Origin: JAFGCL01 sp964423835
GTDB lineage: Bacteria; Chloroflexota; Dehalococcoidia; UBA2247; RBG-13-53-26
DNA length: 64,000 bases
Direction of reading: 5' to 3'
Assembly (NCBI GenBank): GCA_964423835.1
Contig: CAYRGJ010000014.1
Coordinates: forward strand, 14,255-78,254
In this document: piece after piece, positions 1 to 8,307 of the stretch
Layout: each line of letters begins with the position of its first letter
How positions within the stretch are numbered: position 1 is the stretch's first letter
Program-made: the position numbers and the translations under genes
Notes under the pieces: model-generated
The model's database searches: none
Seen by the model: only the letters and a program-made list of their open reading frames with translations
Told to the model about the DNA's origin: nothing

Positions 1-83
1 CTGAGACCGAAAACATAGCTGGCGATCACGGCGGCTCCCCCGATGATGTTGATGATCAGCAGGACTACCTGTTCACTGGCCAT
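1..83 (-). CDS. N-terminus of a membrane protein (runs off the window edge)
   Basis: Only 27 codons are inside the window. The visible N-terminus is a short polar stretch (MASEQ) followed by a strongly hydrophobic segment rich in V, L, I, G and A, which looks like one transmembrane helix or an uncleaved signal anchor. Two in-frame ATGs lie close together at 89 and 83. The GGAGG Shine-Dalgarno sequence is 7 bases from the one at 83 and only 1 base from the other, so 83 is the likelier start. The family cannot be told from this fragment. Confidence 0.55.
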   Translation of the reverse strand, partial: MASEQVVLLIINIIGGAAVIASYVFGL

Positions 84-118
84 GGTCATCCCTCCTTCGT
101 TTCAGTCTGCCGGCGCGG

Positions 119-964
119 CTATTCCATGGAAGGGCTCTCCGTGATCAGGGCCACACCCAGAGCGTCCGGCCCGACCTGGGTGCCCATTGACGGGCCGATG
201 CTGGCCCGGTACATGCGCTCAACAGGAAAGATGGATGACAGGCGCCGGGCCAGCTTTTCCGCCTCCCCGGGGTCTGTGGTGCGCATGACGGCCATCTCTC
301 TGGGGCGGCCCAGGCCCTCCACCACGCGGCACATGCGCTCCACGGCCCGGGCGCGGGTGCGCACCCTTTCCACCGGGACCACCTCGCCCTTCCTGATGGC
401 CAGAATGGGATGGATCTTCAGGGCGTTGCCCAGGAAGGCCTGGGCTTTGCCGATGCGCCCGCCTTTGGCCAGGTACTGCAGGGTGCCAAAAACGCCGAAG
501 GTGATTGTCTGCGGCACCGCTTGCCGCACCAGCGCTTCAATCTCCTTCAGCGGGGCGCCCTCCCGGGCCGCCCTGGCCGCGACTATGGCTAGGAGGCCGC
601 AGGCCATGGAAGCCGTCTGGGAATCAATGATGACCAGGGGAGTGCGAAGACCGGCGCTGGCTATCCGGGCGGCGTCACAGGTGCCGCTGAGCTTCGCCGA
701 TACGTGAATGGAGATGATGGCATCGCCTTCGCGTGAGAGGGCCTGATAGGTCTCCTTGAAGGTGGCCACGGGGGCCGCCGAGGTCTTGGGCAGGGTGCTG
801 CTGGCGCGCAACCGGCGGTAGAACTCGTCGCTGGTCAGGTCGATACCATCGCGGAACGTCTCGTCGTCCCACTGCACCACGGCGGGGACAACGGTTATGC
901 CCAGCTCTGCGGCCACCTGGGGTGGCAGATCGGCAGTGCTGTCCGTGACCACCTGGACTCTCAT
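119..964 (-). CDS. DegV family protein (fatty-acid-binding fold)
   Basis: This 281-residue protein has the hallmarks of the DegV family: the N-terminal DSTADLP motif (8-14), TSAAP (61-65) and the SAKLSGT segment near residue 90 that lines the lipid pocket. DegV proteins bind a fatty acid; in Firmicutes the FakB members present it to the kinase FakA. No FakA-like kinase is in the window, so the partner is unknown. Length is normal for the family. A GGAG sequence sits 4 bases before the ATG. An extended -10 promoter lies about 70 bases upstream, in the gap shared with the divergent dehydratase genes. Family assignment is confident; the physiological role is not. Confidence 0.9.
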   Translation of the reverse strand: MRVQVVTDSTADLPPQVAAELGITVVPAVVQWDDETFRDGIDLTSDEFYRRLRASSTLPKTSAAPVATFKETYQALSREGDAIISIHVSAKLSGTCDAARIASAGLRTPLVIIDSQTASMACGLLAIVAARAAREGAPLKEIEALVRQAVPQTITFGVFGTLQYLAKGGRIGKAQAFLGNALKIHPILAIRKGEVVPVERVRTRARAVERMCRVVEGLGRPREMAVMRTTDPGEAEKLARRLSSIFPVERMYRASIGPSMGTQVGPDALGVALITESPSME

Positions 965-1032
965 CGGACTCCGTCCTACCGCTACGCTGTCGATGGGCTT
1001 TCAGGCCCCACGGCACCAGTCGTGTACCATGA

Positions 1033-1041
1033 AGTATATCA
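1033..1041 (-). promoter_or_regulatory. extended -10 promoter of the DegV gene
   Basis: On the minus strand the sequence reads TGATATACT, a TGn extended -10 with hexamer TATACT at 1033-1038. No convincing -35 is seen. It would give a leader of about 60 bases before the DegV start codon. Confidence 0.45.
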
Positions 1042-1169
1042 TCGCCGGCCGGGCCGGCCGCAAGGTTGCAGGTGTGGTGCGGATACAACGGCCTGCATGG
1101 TAAGCTGCCTGGTGGTGGGCCGCGGCCCGCAGACCGGGCCGGCCTGATGAGACAAGGAGAGAGAGCCAG

Positions 1170-2315
1170 ATGACCGTACCCTCAACCAGAATCGAAGACC
1201 TCTACCGGGACCGCGCCGTGAGGGCCCGGGAGCTGAAGGCCGGGGGAGAAAAGATCGTGGGGTATCTCTGCTCCCTGACGCCGGTGGAGCTGATCACGGC
1301 GGCGGGCCTCGTGCCTTACAGGATCCTGGGCGGCCGGAATGAACCCATCACCGTTGCTGACCAGCACCTGGAGGTGATTGCCTGCCCCTTCACCCGCAGC
1401 ATCCTGGACATGGTGCTGAAGGGGAAATACGACTTCCTGGATGGTTTCGTCTCCCCTCACGCGTGCGACAACATAGTCAAGCTGTACGATATCGTGGGCC
1501 ACAATGCGGACCACCGCTATGCCCATTTCATCAACGTGCCGCATACCCTGTCCGCTCCGTCCTTCAAGTTCTTCGAGGCGGAGCTGGCCCTCTTCCGCAG
1601 AAGCCTGGAGCGCTACACCGGAGGCGAGATCAGCGACGATGCCATCCGCGAAGCGGTGGCTCTGCATGGCGCACAAAGGCAGCTGGTGCGGCATCTCTAC
1701 GGACTGCGCCGGATTGACCCGCCTCTCATTTCCGGCGGAGAGATGATCAAAGCCATGCTGGCCGTGGTCAGCCTTCCGGCTGCGGAAGCCAACAGCCTGC
1801 TGCAGGAGCTGATCTCGGAGGTGAACGCCAGGGAGAACACGCGTGGCCCTAGTAGGGCCCGGCTGATGATCACAGGCGCCGGCAACGACGATGCCACGTT
1901 CGTGGAAGCCATCGAGGAGTTGGGAGCCAATGTCGTCGTTGACGATCTGTGCATCGGTACCAAGCCCTACTGGTACGATGTTGACCTCACGGCCAGACCG
2001 CTGGCCGGGCTGGCCAGGAGCTATCTGGACAAGGTCAATTGCCCCCGCACCTACCGCGAGAGCCCGGGCACCCACCAGGCCGACCTGGAGAACAGGTTCG
2101 GCTACATCCGCCGCCTGGCGCACGAATTCGAGGTGGATGGCGTAATCGCCTATCGCCTCATCTACTGCGATACCCACGCCTTTGATGCGCCTGATCTCAA
2201 GGAGTACCTCCGAAGCCAGGGGCTGCCCGTTTTGTTTATCGAGGAAGGCTACCCCACGGTGAGCCTGGGCAAGCTGAGGACGCAGGCGCAGGCGTTCCTG
2301 GAGACCATGGCGTAG
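1170..2315 (+). CDS. 2-hydroxyacyl-CoA dehydratase family subunit (HgdB/BcrC-like), small subunit
   Basis: This 381-residue protein belongs to the 2-hydroxyglutaryl-CoA dehydratase/benzoyl-CoA reductase iron-sulfur superfamily. It shows the family opening GYLCSLTPVELITAAG with Cys34, then Cys72 (ACPF), Cys99 (HACD) and a C-terminal YCDTH, all candidate [4Fe-4S] ligands. Members catalyse radical dehydration of 2-hydroxyacyl-CoA or ATP-driven ring reduction and work as two-subunit enzymes after one-electron activation. The second subunit follows 9 bases downstream. Start chosen at the ATG after AAGGAGA. No activator ATPase gene (HgdC/BcrA type) is visible nearby. The substrate cannot be predicted. 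Confidence 0.8.
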   Translation: MTVPSTRIEDLYRDRAVRARELKAGGEKIVGYLCSLTPVELITAAGLVPYRILGGRNEPITVADQHLEVIACPFTRSILDMVLKGKYDFLDGFVSPHACDNIVKLYDIVGHNADHRYAHFINVPHTLSAPSFKFFEAELALFRRSLERYTGGEISDDAIREAVALHGAQRQLVRHLYGLRRIDPPLISGGEMIKAMLAVVSLPAAEANSLLQELISEVNARENTRGPSRARLMITGAGNDDATFVEAIEELGANVVVDDLCIGTKPYWYDVDLTARPLAGLARSYLDKVNCPRTYRESPGTHQADLENRFGYIRRLAHEFEVDGVIAYRLIYCDTHAFDAPDLKEYLRSQGLPVLFIEEGYPTVSLGKLRTQAQAFLETMA

Positions 2316-2324
2316 AAGAGGCGA

Positions 2325-3644
2325 ATGATGGAAGCACCGAAAGAGAAGACCACGGCCGAGAAGTCCACCGAGACGGCCAAGAAGGTCCGCCGCATCATTA
2401 AGGACCAGGCCCAGAAGGCGCACGATGCCCGGGCCAGGGGCGAGCCCATAGCTTACCTCTTCATAAGCAGCTCATATGACGAGATCCTGCGCGCCATGGA
2501 CATAACCACTATCGGCACTGAGAACTTCGCCGGCCTGTGCGCCTCAAAGATGAGCGCCGAGCGTTTCCTGTCGAAGGCGGAGGACGAAGGATATGCCCGG
2601 CATCTCTGCAGCTATGCCACCTGCGGGCTGGGCTTCGACGCCCTGCGCCGGGACCTGGGCGCCATGCCTCCCGACTCCCCCGACGGAGGCATGGAACTGC
2701 CTACCATGATGCTGGGCACCGGGATGATGATCTGCGATCCCCGGTACAAGTGGTACCAGTCATCGCAGCGGTATACCAATGCCCCTGTTCATGTCCTGGG
2801 GCTCCTGAACCCGCCGGCCCACTACACTCACGCCGGCCTCGAGGAGATGGAGGACTACTACGTCGCTTACCTGGTGGAGGAGCTCGAGGACCTGGTGGTC
2901 TTCCTGGAGAAGCAAACCGGGCGGAAGCTGGACCGTGACCGGCTGAGCGCCATCGTGGATCTCAGTGAACGCACCATCAAGGTGTGGAACGAAGCCTATC
3001 AGCTGCGCAAGACCGTTCCGGCCCCGATGCCAACGGAGGATGCCATCAATGCCATGGTGCCCGGCTGCTTTCTGCTGGGGACGCAGTTCGCTCTGGACTT
3101 CTACCAGGAGCTGTACAACGAGGTCAAGCACCGCGTGGACCACAGGATGGGCGTCATCCCCGACGAGAAATACCGCCTCCTGTGGGCGCTCAGCCTCCCT
3201 CCCTGGTACGCGCTGTCGCTGTTCAACTACTTCGAGAGCCAGGGAGCGGTCTTCCCCATTGAATGCGTCTATCATCCTCCGCCCATCGTGGACCTGCCGA
3301 AGCAGATGGGCAACCCAATTGAACGCATAGCGCGGCGATTCTGGAGGGCCTGGACCCGCTTTCACCAGCGGGCTCAGGGGCACACCGGCGACCCCAATGT
3401 GGAGTGGTTCCTGGACCTGATCGAAGGGTACCAGCTGGACGGAGTGGTGTTCCACCAGGCGATGACCTGCCGCACCATCCATACCGGCCAGCTGGACCAG
3501 ATGAACCAGTTGAAGAAGTATACCGACAAGCCCGTGCTGCTCCTGGAAAGCGACATGGTGGACGCGCGCAATTACAGCGAGGCGGGGATCCACAAGAGAA
3601 TCGACGAGTTCATTGAGGTGCTGAAGGGATACAAGGCCAGGTAG
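2325..3644 (+). CDS. 2-hydroxyacyl-CoA dehydratase family subunit, large subunit
   Basis: The 439-residue protein is the partner of the preceding subunit. Its N-terminal 45 residues are charged and helical. The family core follows: AYLFISSSYDEILRAM, then CSYATCG (cluster cysteines), and the C-terminal stretch LLLESDMVDARNYSEAG with RIDEFIEVL, which is diagnostic of the HgdB/BcrB/BadE-like fold. The first ATG at 2325 has only a weak purine-rich region (AGAAGAGGCG) and the genes are 9 bases apart, so translation is probably coupled. The dehydratase and benzoyl-CoA-reductase branches cannot be separated by eye. Confidence 0.8.
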   Translation: MMEAPKEKTTAEKSTETAKKVRRIIKDQAQKAHDARARGEPIAYLFISSSYDEILRAMDITTIGTENFAGLCASKMSAERFLSKAEDEGYARHLCSYATCGLGFDALRRDLGAMPPDSPDGGMELPTMMLGTGMMICDPRYKWYQSSQRYTNAPVHVLGLLNPPAHYTHAGLEEMEDYYVAYLVEELEDLVVFLEKQTGRKLDRDRLSAIVDLSERTIKVWNEAYQLRKTVPAPMPTEDAINAMVPGCFLLGTQFALDFYQELYNEVKHRVDHRMGVIPDEKYRLLWALSLPPWYALSLFNYFESQGAVFPIECVYHPPPIVDLPKQMGNPIERIARRFWRAWTRFHQRAQGHTGDPNVEWFLDLIEGYQLDGVVFHQAMTCRTIHTGQLDQMNQLKKYTDKPVLLLESDMVDARNYSEAGIHKRIDEFIEVLKGYKAR

Positions 3645-3744
3645 GGCGGCCGAAGGTCGCCATCCGCTCGGCGTGAGGAGGTCGGGGGCCGGTCCCTGTG
3701 GTAAGATGCATCATGTTTGTCTGCCGCAGACGGGGCCCGGGCAA

Positions 3745-4779
3745 ATGAGTGATTTCACCCAGGGCCCCGCCAGGATAGCGGAGGGGGTCTATCTCTTGGC
3801 CATCCCCTTTCCCGAGGGCTGGTTCGCACCCGAGTCCCCCATGGCCACCCTGTGCTACCTGGTCAGGCAGCGGAACGGCTGGCTGATGGTGGACGCCGGT
3901 ATGAACCATCAGGCCGGCTTCGACTCGCTCTGCCGCCAGCTGGGCGCCCTGGGCATCCCTCTGAAGGACATCCGCTGGCTGGTGGTCACCCACTTTCACC
4001 CGGACCACCTGGGGCTGGCGGCGCGAATCGCGGCCGCCTCGGGGGCCGCCCTGGTCATGCACCAGAGGGACTGGAGAGTGGTCCAGCTGGCGGTCGGGGC
4101 GGTCCGAGACTGGTCGGAAGGGGAGCTGGCCGGATGGGTCAGGTCGCTGGGCGTCGAGAAGTCGGAGCTGGATGGATACCGCCAGGTGGTAAACTCCGGC
4201 AGCAGGCTCTTTCCCTCTGACGTTGAGCCCGATGTGCTACTCGCCGGGAGCGACGAGCCCGTCGGGGACACCGGCCACCTGAGAGCCATCCTGACGCCGG
4301 GCCACAGCCCGGGCCACATCTGCCTCTATGACGATGCCAGGAAGATGGTATTCAGCGGCGACCATGTACTGGTGGAGATCACCACGCACATCGCTCCCGG
4401 CATCACCGGCGATGACGATCAGCTGGGCGAGTACCTGAGGTCGCTTCGCCGCATAGGGGGCCTGGACGTGGACCTGGTCCTGCCGGCGCATGAGAGGCCC
4501 TTCGCCCACCTGGGTCAGCGGGTAGACCAGCTTCTGGCCCACCACGAGAAGCGCCTGGACCAGGTCCTGGCCTCGGTTCGCGGCGGGGCTTCAAGCGTCC
4601 GGGAGGTGGCCTCACAGGTGGAGTGGGTGGTGGGCCTCTGGGACAGCATGAGCGGCACCGACCGGCTGCTGGCCATGCTGGAGACCCTGGCCCACCTGCG
4701 CCTGCTGCAGGGACGCGGGGAAGTCACCAGCGCGGATAGCGGGGGCGTCACCCTCTACAGGGCGCCAGGCATCGGGTAG
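3745..4779 (+). CDS. MBL-fold metallo-hydrolase (LACTB2-like)
   Basis: This metallo-beta-lactamase-fold protein has the zinc motif HFHPDH at residues 83-88 from the chosen start, followed by TPGHSPGH, a GDHV segment and LPAHERPF, which supply the remaining metal ligands. A C-terminal helical region follows (about residue 270 onward), as in LACTB2 and flavin-poor glyoxalase-II-like hydrolases. The natural substrate is unknown; it could be a thioester or a nucleic acid end. The start is uncertain: in-frame candidates are GTG 3673, ATG 3706 and ATG 3745, none with a strong ribosome site. I prefer 3745 because the conserved fold begins right after it. Confidence 0.8.
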   Translation: MSDFTQGPARIAEGVYLLAIPFPEGWFAPESPMATLCYLVRQRNGWLMVDAGMNHQAGFDSLCRQLGALGIPLKDIRWLVVTHFHPDHLGLAARIAAASGAALVMHQRDWRVVQLAVGAVRDWSEGELAGWVRSLGVEKSELDGYRQVVNSGSRLFPSDVEPDVLLAGSDEPVGDTGHLRAILTPGHSPGHICLYDDARKMVFSGDHVLVEITTHIAPGITGDDDQLGEYLRSLRRIGGLDVDLVLPAHERPFAHLGQRVDQLLAHHEKRLDQVLASVRGGASSVREVASQVEWVVGLWDSMSGTDRLLAMLETLAHLRLLQGRGEVTSADSGGVTLYRAPGIG

Positions 4780-4849
4780 CCGATCCCATTCGAAAGAGTG
4801 ACGTCTCATTCCTGGACGTCGAAGAACGTTGAAGGAGCGAGGTCGCCAA

Positions 4850-5779
4850 ATGAGCGCAGCGATACACATTGACAATGTCAAGAAGAGGCTCGGGGCCCGG
4901 GAGGTGCTGAAGGGGGTCTCCTTCGATGTAGAAGCGGGGGACATCTTCGGCTATCTTGGCCCTAACGGCGCTGGGAAGACAACTACCATCAGGATACTCC
5001 TCGGCCTGCTGCGGGCGGATTCTGGAAGACTCGATGTTCTCGGGAGGGATGTCAGCCTTGCCGAGACCCGTATGAGGATCGGGTTTGCCCTGGATCCCGA
5101 CGGCCTCTACGATACCATGACGGCCATCGAGAACCTTAAGTTCTATGCCGATATCTACAGCGTCTCGGATGCCGGGATACAGATCGATAAGGTTCTGCGA
5201 CTTGTGGGACTGGCCGACCGCGCCGGCGACCAGGTCGGTACCTACTCCAAAGGCATGCGGCAGCGGCTTTCGCTGGCACGCGCTATGGTACATAACCCGG
5301 ACGTGCTTATTCTTGATGAGCCGACTGCCGGCGTTGACCCCACCGGCCAGATTGAGATCCGGAGGACCCTGCTGGACATCGCCCGCGCCGAAAACAAGAC
5401 TGTTCTGCTTAGCTCCCACAACCTGGATGAGGTCCAGCGTATCTGCAACCGCATCGCCCTGATCGACCGGGGGGAGATCAAGCTCTACGGAGTACTGGAC
5501 GACCTCCGGCAGAGAATGGGACGTGGCGGGGTGGTCGTTGAAGCTGGCGGTGGTGTTCCGGACTCTGTCCTGGAGGACCTGAAGAGACAACCGAAACTCG
5601 GTTTCCGGGATGTCAGCGGAGCGAGTCTCTTCTTTGACGGTGGCGAAGGGGCTGCCGAAGTCTCCGATATCATCGGCTTCCTCGCTGGACATGGCGTCAA
5701 GATAGAACGGGCCGGGCGGCAGGAAGCTTCCCTGGAAGACCTCTATTCGTCCATACTCAAAGAGGTGGAGCAGGCGTGA
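4850..5779 (+). CDS. ABC transporter ATP-binding protein (ABC-2 exporter type)
   Basis: An ABC ATPase with Walker A GPNGAGKT (37-44), signature YSKGMRQRLSLAR (the usual LSGGQ is replaced by SKGMR, typical of this exporter class), Walker B ILDEPTAGVDP and the switch His in LLSSHN. The C-terminal 90 residues form an accessory domain. Start set at ATG 4850, 7 bases after GAGG; an in-frame TTG at 4829 is less likely. The stop overlaps the next gene (GTGA), so the ATPase and two permeases form one operon. The exported substrate is unknown; the layout resembles Nat- or Gld-type exporters. Confidence 0.88.
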   Translation: MSAAIHIDNVKKRLGAREVLKGVSFDVEAGDIFGYLGPNGAGKTTTIRILLGLLRADSGRLDVLGRDVSLAETRMRIGFALDPDGLYDTMTAIENLKFYADIYSVSDAGIQIDKVLRLVGLADRAGDQVGTYSKGMRQRLSLARAMVHNPDVLILDEPTAGVDPTGQIEIRRTLLDIARAENKTVLLSSHNLDEVQRICNRIALIDRGEIKLYGVLDDLRQRMGRGGVVVEAGGGVPDSVLEDLKRQPKLGFRDVSGASLFFDGGEGAAEVSDIIGFLAGHGVKIERAGRQEASLEDLYSSILKEVEQA

Positions 5780-6516
5780 AGTACACTGCTCTGGTGATGA
5801 GCTCTACCATGAAGAGCGTCCTCAGGTTGCGGGCGGTCACTGCTGTCACTGTGGGGGTGGTCTTCATTTGTGTCATCGGGCTGGCAGTGCTGTTTGGCAC
5901 CCAGTTCATCGGCCCGGAGGTCAACAAGACGGTTCTGGACCGGTCTGTCCTGGAGAACTACCTCGGCCTGATAATGTTCATCACCAGCTTTCTCTCCGCT
6001 GGCATCCACACCAGCGCCCTGGCGTTCCAGTCATTGACGCGGGAAAAGGCCCGCGGCAGCGTCCAGGCACTGCTGGCTACACCGCTCGCCCCCCAAGATA
6101 TCTGGCTGGGGAAGAGCCTGGGCGTCTTCCTGCCGGGACTGGCATTCGCCGTGGTGATGACGATAGCGGCGCTGCTGGCCATCAACCACGTCTACTTCGT
6201 GCCGGACATCGGCTTCGTCGTCACCCCCTGGATGATCATCAGCACCTTTGTGGCGGTGCCGCTGGTCTACTTGGCACTGAGCCTGCTGGTGCACCTGGTG
6301 GGACTGATTGGCAAGCCGATGACCGCCAATGTCGTCGCCCAGGTCTTCATGCCGGTCATGACTGCTCTGATGATCAACCTCGCGATCCGGGAGGTGCCGA
6401 ACGCCGGCTCGTTGCTCTTCGCGGTCATTCTGCTGAGTGCCGCGGCTGTGATGGGCATCTTGGTCCTCATGCTTCGTCGGAAGCTTACCGCCGAGAGGAT
6501 AATCCTGTCGCTCTAG
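5776..6516 (+). CDS. ABC-2 type transporter permease
   Basis: A 246-residue integral membrane protein with about six predicted hydrophobic segments: one near residues 20-45, one near 60-80, then pairs near 110-160 and 170-240. A cytoplasmic segment SLTREKARGSVQALLATPL, the coupling-helix motif of ABC-2 permeases, sits between the second and third segments. The start is a GTG that overlaps the stop of the ATPase gene. It probably forms a heterodimeric channel with the following permease, which carries a matching motif (NGNIECLLATPLSP). Confidence 0.85.
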   Translation: MKYTALVMSSTMKSVLRLRAVTAVTVGVVFICVIGLAVLFGTQFIGPEVNKTVLDRSVLENYLGLIMFITSFLSAGIHTSALAFQSLTREKARGSVQALLATPLAPQDIWLGKSLGVFLPGLAFAVVMTIAALLAINHVYFVPDIGFVVTPWMIISTFVAVPLVYLALSLLVHLVGLIGKPMTANVVAQVFMPVMTALMINLAIREVPNAGSLLFAVILLSAAAVMGILVLMLRRKLTAERIILSL

Positions 6517-6567
6517 GGGTCTGTTACGAAAGGAATCCTGCTGGTCATCCGCCGGGACTGCCGCGAA

Positions 6568-7275
6568 ATGCGTTCGACGGTGGCTTTCCGAATTCTGCTG
6601 GCCATGGCGGTGCTGGTCACCATTGGCGCTTCTATTGGGATTTCGATCGTGCTGCGCCTGCAGTGGTGGTTCGCAGAAGCGGATGCCAGGCCAGCCGTCG
6701 ATCTGATCCTGGGGCTGGTTGCCTATTTCGTGCCGTTTGCCGTGCTTATCGCGTTCATCTGGTCTTTTGCCAGTCTTCCGGTCATCAAGGAGAAGGTCAA
6801 CGGCAACATCGAGTGTCTTCTGGCCACGCCGCTCAGTCCCAAAGCTCTCTGGTTAGGCAAGGGACTCGCCGTCTTCCTTCCTGCATATGTCCTCTCGGTC
6901 ATCAGCTCAGGCATCGTGGTGCTGGCGGTGAACGTCTCCGTTGTCCGGCCGGGGTGGGACACCTTTGCCCTGCCGGCGCCGGCACTGGTGAACGGCCTGG
7001 TGATCAACCCGCTGCTGTTTCTGGGAATGCTCTTGTTCATTATCCTCTATTCCCTGGCCAATAACCCGGATATCGCGATTGCCCCGTCGTTCCTCATCGG
7101 GTTCGGGCTGATGATCGGAATGCCTGTCGGACTCCTGACCGGCACCGTAGATATCTCTTCGTGGTCCTTCGCCCTCTGGTACCTGGCTGGAACGGTCCTG
7201 GCGTGGGCGGTCGTCCTGTGGCTCTCGCGCTTGCTGACGCGGCAGAACATCGTGTTGTCCAGCAAAGGCAGCTGA
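6568..7275 (+). CDS. ABC-2 type transporter permease, second subunit
   Basis: This 235-residue permease has about six hydrophobic segments and the motif VKEKVNGNIECLLATPLSPKALW, read here as two parts split around residue 80; it matches the coupling motif of the permease just upstream. The first standard start is ATG 6568, but the frame stays open back to 6517 and encodes a plausible cytoplasmic N-terminus (KGILLVIRRDCRE) with a GAAAGGA ribosome site and no ATG, GTG or TTG. The true start may be a rare codon or has been mutated. It completes the exporter operon. Confidence 0.82.
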   Translation: MRSTVAFRILLAMAVLVTIGASIGISIVLRLQWWFAEADARPAVDLILGLVAYFVPFAVLIAFIWSFASLPVIKEKVNGNIECLLATPLSPKALWLGKGLAVFLPAYVLSVISSGIVVLAVNVSVVRPGWDTFALPAPALVNGLVINPLLFLGMLLFIILYSLANNPDIAIAPSFLIGFGLMIGMPVGLLTGTVDISSWSFALWYLAGTVLAWAVVLWLSRLLTRQNIVLSSKGS

Positions 7276-7340
7276 CCGGGCGGAACAGCCGCGCCGTATC
7301 TGGTTGGGGAAGGCCCGCAGATTCAAGTAGAGACAAATGG

Positions 7341-7414
7341 TGGGCGGTAATGGATTTGAACCAATGACCTCTGCGATGTCAACGCAGCGCTCTAAACCAC
7401 TGAGCTAACCGCCC
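7341..7414 (-). tRNA. tRNA-Val(GAC)
   Basis: Cloverleaf with 7-bp acceptor stem GGGCGGT/ACCGCCC, D-arm GCTC/GAGC, anticodon stem CTGCG/CGCAG with loop TTGACAT giving anticodon GAC, and T-loop TTCAAAT. One T-stem position is a T-T mismatch. CCA is encoded directly after the discriminator (7338-7340). Confidence 0.95.
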
Positions 7415-7422
7415 CTCTGAAC

Positions 7423-7452
7423 AACCTAGCAGATTCCGCATCTGCCAGTCAA
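7423..7452 (-). promoter_or_regulatory. promoter of tRNA-Val with a palindrome in the spacer
   Basis: Minus strand: -35 TTGACT (7447-7452), 18-base spacer, -10 TAGGTT (7423-7428), 9 bases before the tRNA. The spacer holds a perfect inverted repeat, GCAGAT-N5-ATCTGC (7429-7445), which could be an operator. Confidence 0.6.
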
Positions 7453-7590
7453 GCACGGATTCCGGTCGGGCGCGGGTGCGGGCCTGTCGCCGGTGCTGCC
7501 AGCGCCGGATGCCGGCCAGGCTCCAATGCTGCGGGCCCTGGCCATGCCGGATGCGCCTCAGGCCCGGGTGCCGGAACCGGGTGACGGGTA

Positions 7591-7596
7591 TATAAT
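7591..7596 (+). promoter_or_regulatory. -10 box upstream of the coiled-coil protein gene
   Basis: A perfect TATAAT (7591-7596) lies 36 bases before the next start codon. The -35 region 17 bases upstream is only loosely similar to consensus. Confidence 0.5.
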
Positions 7597-7632
7597 AGAC
7601 ACATCCAATGCCCGTTTTGCCGGAGGATTCTG

Positions 7633-8223
7633 ATGGCCGAAGAGATGAAGAGCGCCTACGAGAGAGCCATGGAGCGGATTAAGGATTTGGAGGAGCCCTC
7701 GAAGGAGGAGGTCCTGACCTGGAAGTTCGTTCCCGAGGGGGAGAAGCTGGCCGCGCGCTTCCTCAAGGAGGAGCTCAACCTGTCCACCGAGCTTTCCAAG
7801 TTCAAGGATGATGAGCGGCACTATGTGTCCAGGGGGGCGGAGGAGGTCCTGCTGCGGAACATCATCCTGCCCATCCACGACACCGCCCGGAAGAACAACA
7901 AGCGGGCCATGGAGGCCATCAAGTCTGTCAAGAAGGACAAGACCGCGGTCGAGAATGTCTTCACCAAGATGAGGCGGGTCTTCGATCACTACACCAATGA
8001 AGGGGAGCAGCAGCGCCAGCAGGCCTACGAAATGCTCAAGCAGGATTTCCAGGTCAAGCTGCAGCAGGCCATGCGCCAGCAGGGCATACCGCCGAACACC
8101 AGGATCAACGTGGAGAGCCAGCCCCAGTTCCAGGAAGAGTGGCACATGACCCTGTCCCAGATGGATGCCCAGTACAACCAGCTGCTGGACGAGTACAAGC
8201 GGGAGCTGGCCAGCGTCAAGTAG
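7633..8223 (+). CDS. hypothetical helical/coiled-coil protein
   Basis: A 196-residue soluble protein with no signal peptide or membrane segment. It is rich in E, K and Q. Residues 60-150 have a heptad-like pattern consistent with coiled coil, and the last 40 residues are another amphipathic helix. The N-terminal third contains TWKFVPEGEKLAARFL. A good ribosome site (GGAGG, 6 bases before ATG) and an upstream TATAAT support expression as a single gene. I do not recognise a characterised family. Its neighbours (tRNA-Val, folE on the other strand) give no functional hint. Confidence 0.75.
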   Translation: MAEEMKSAYERAMERIKDLEEPSKEEVLTWKFVPEGEKLAARFLKEELNLSTELSKFKDDERHYVSRGAEEVLLRNIILPIHDTARKNNKRAMEAIKSVKKDKTAVENVFTKMRRVFDHYTNEGEQQRQQAYEMLKQDFQVKLQQAMRQQGIPPNTRINVESQPQFQEEWHMTLSQMDAQYNQLLDEYKRELASVK

Positions 8224-8251
8224 CCCGGAGGCTTAGCCATCAAGAGTCCGG

Positions 8252-8276
8252 CGCACCGGCCCGCGGCGCCGGTGCG
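8252..8276. terminator. GC-rich hairpin between convergent genes
   Basis: A perfect 9-bp stem CGCACCGGC/GCCGGTGCG with a 7-base loop lies between the ends of the coiled-coil protein gene and folE. No T-tract follows on either strand, so it is a hairpin of the kind seen at convergent ends, not a classic intrinsic terminator. Confidence 0.45.
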
Positions 8277-8307
8277 GGAGCTGCCCGGGCCGCCATGGCC
8301 TGCGGCG

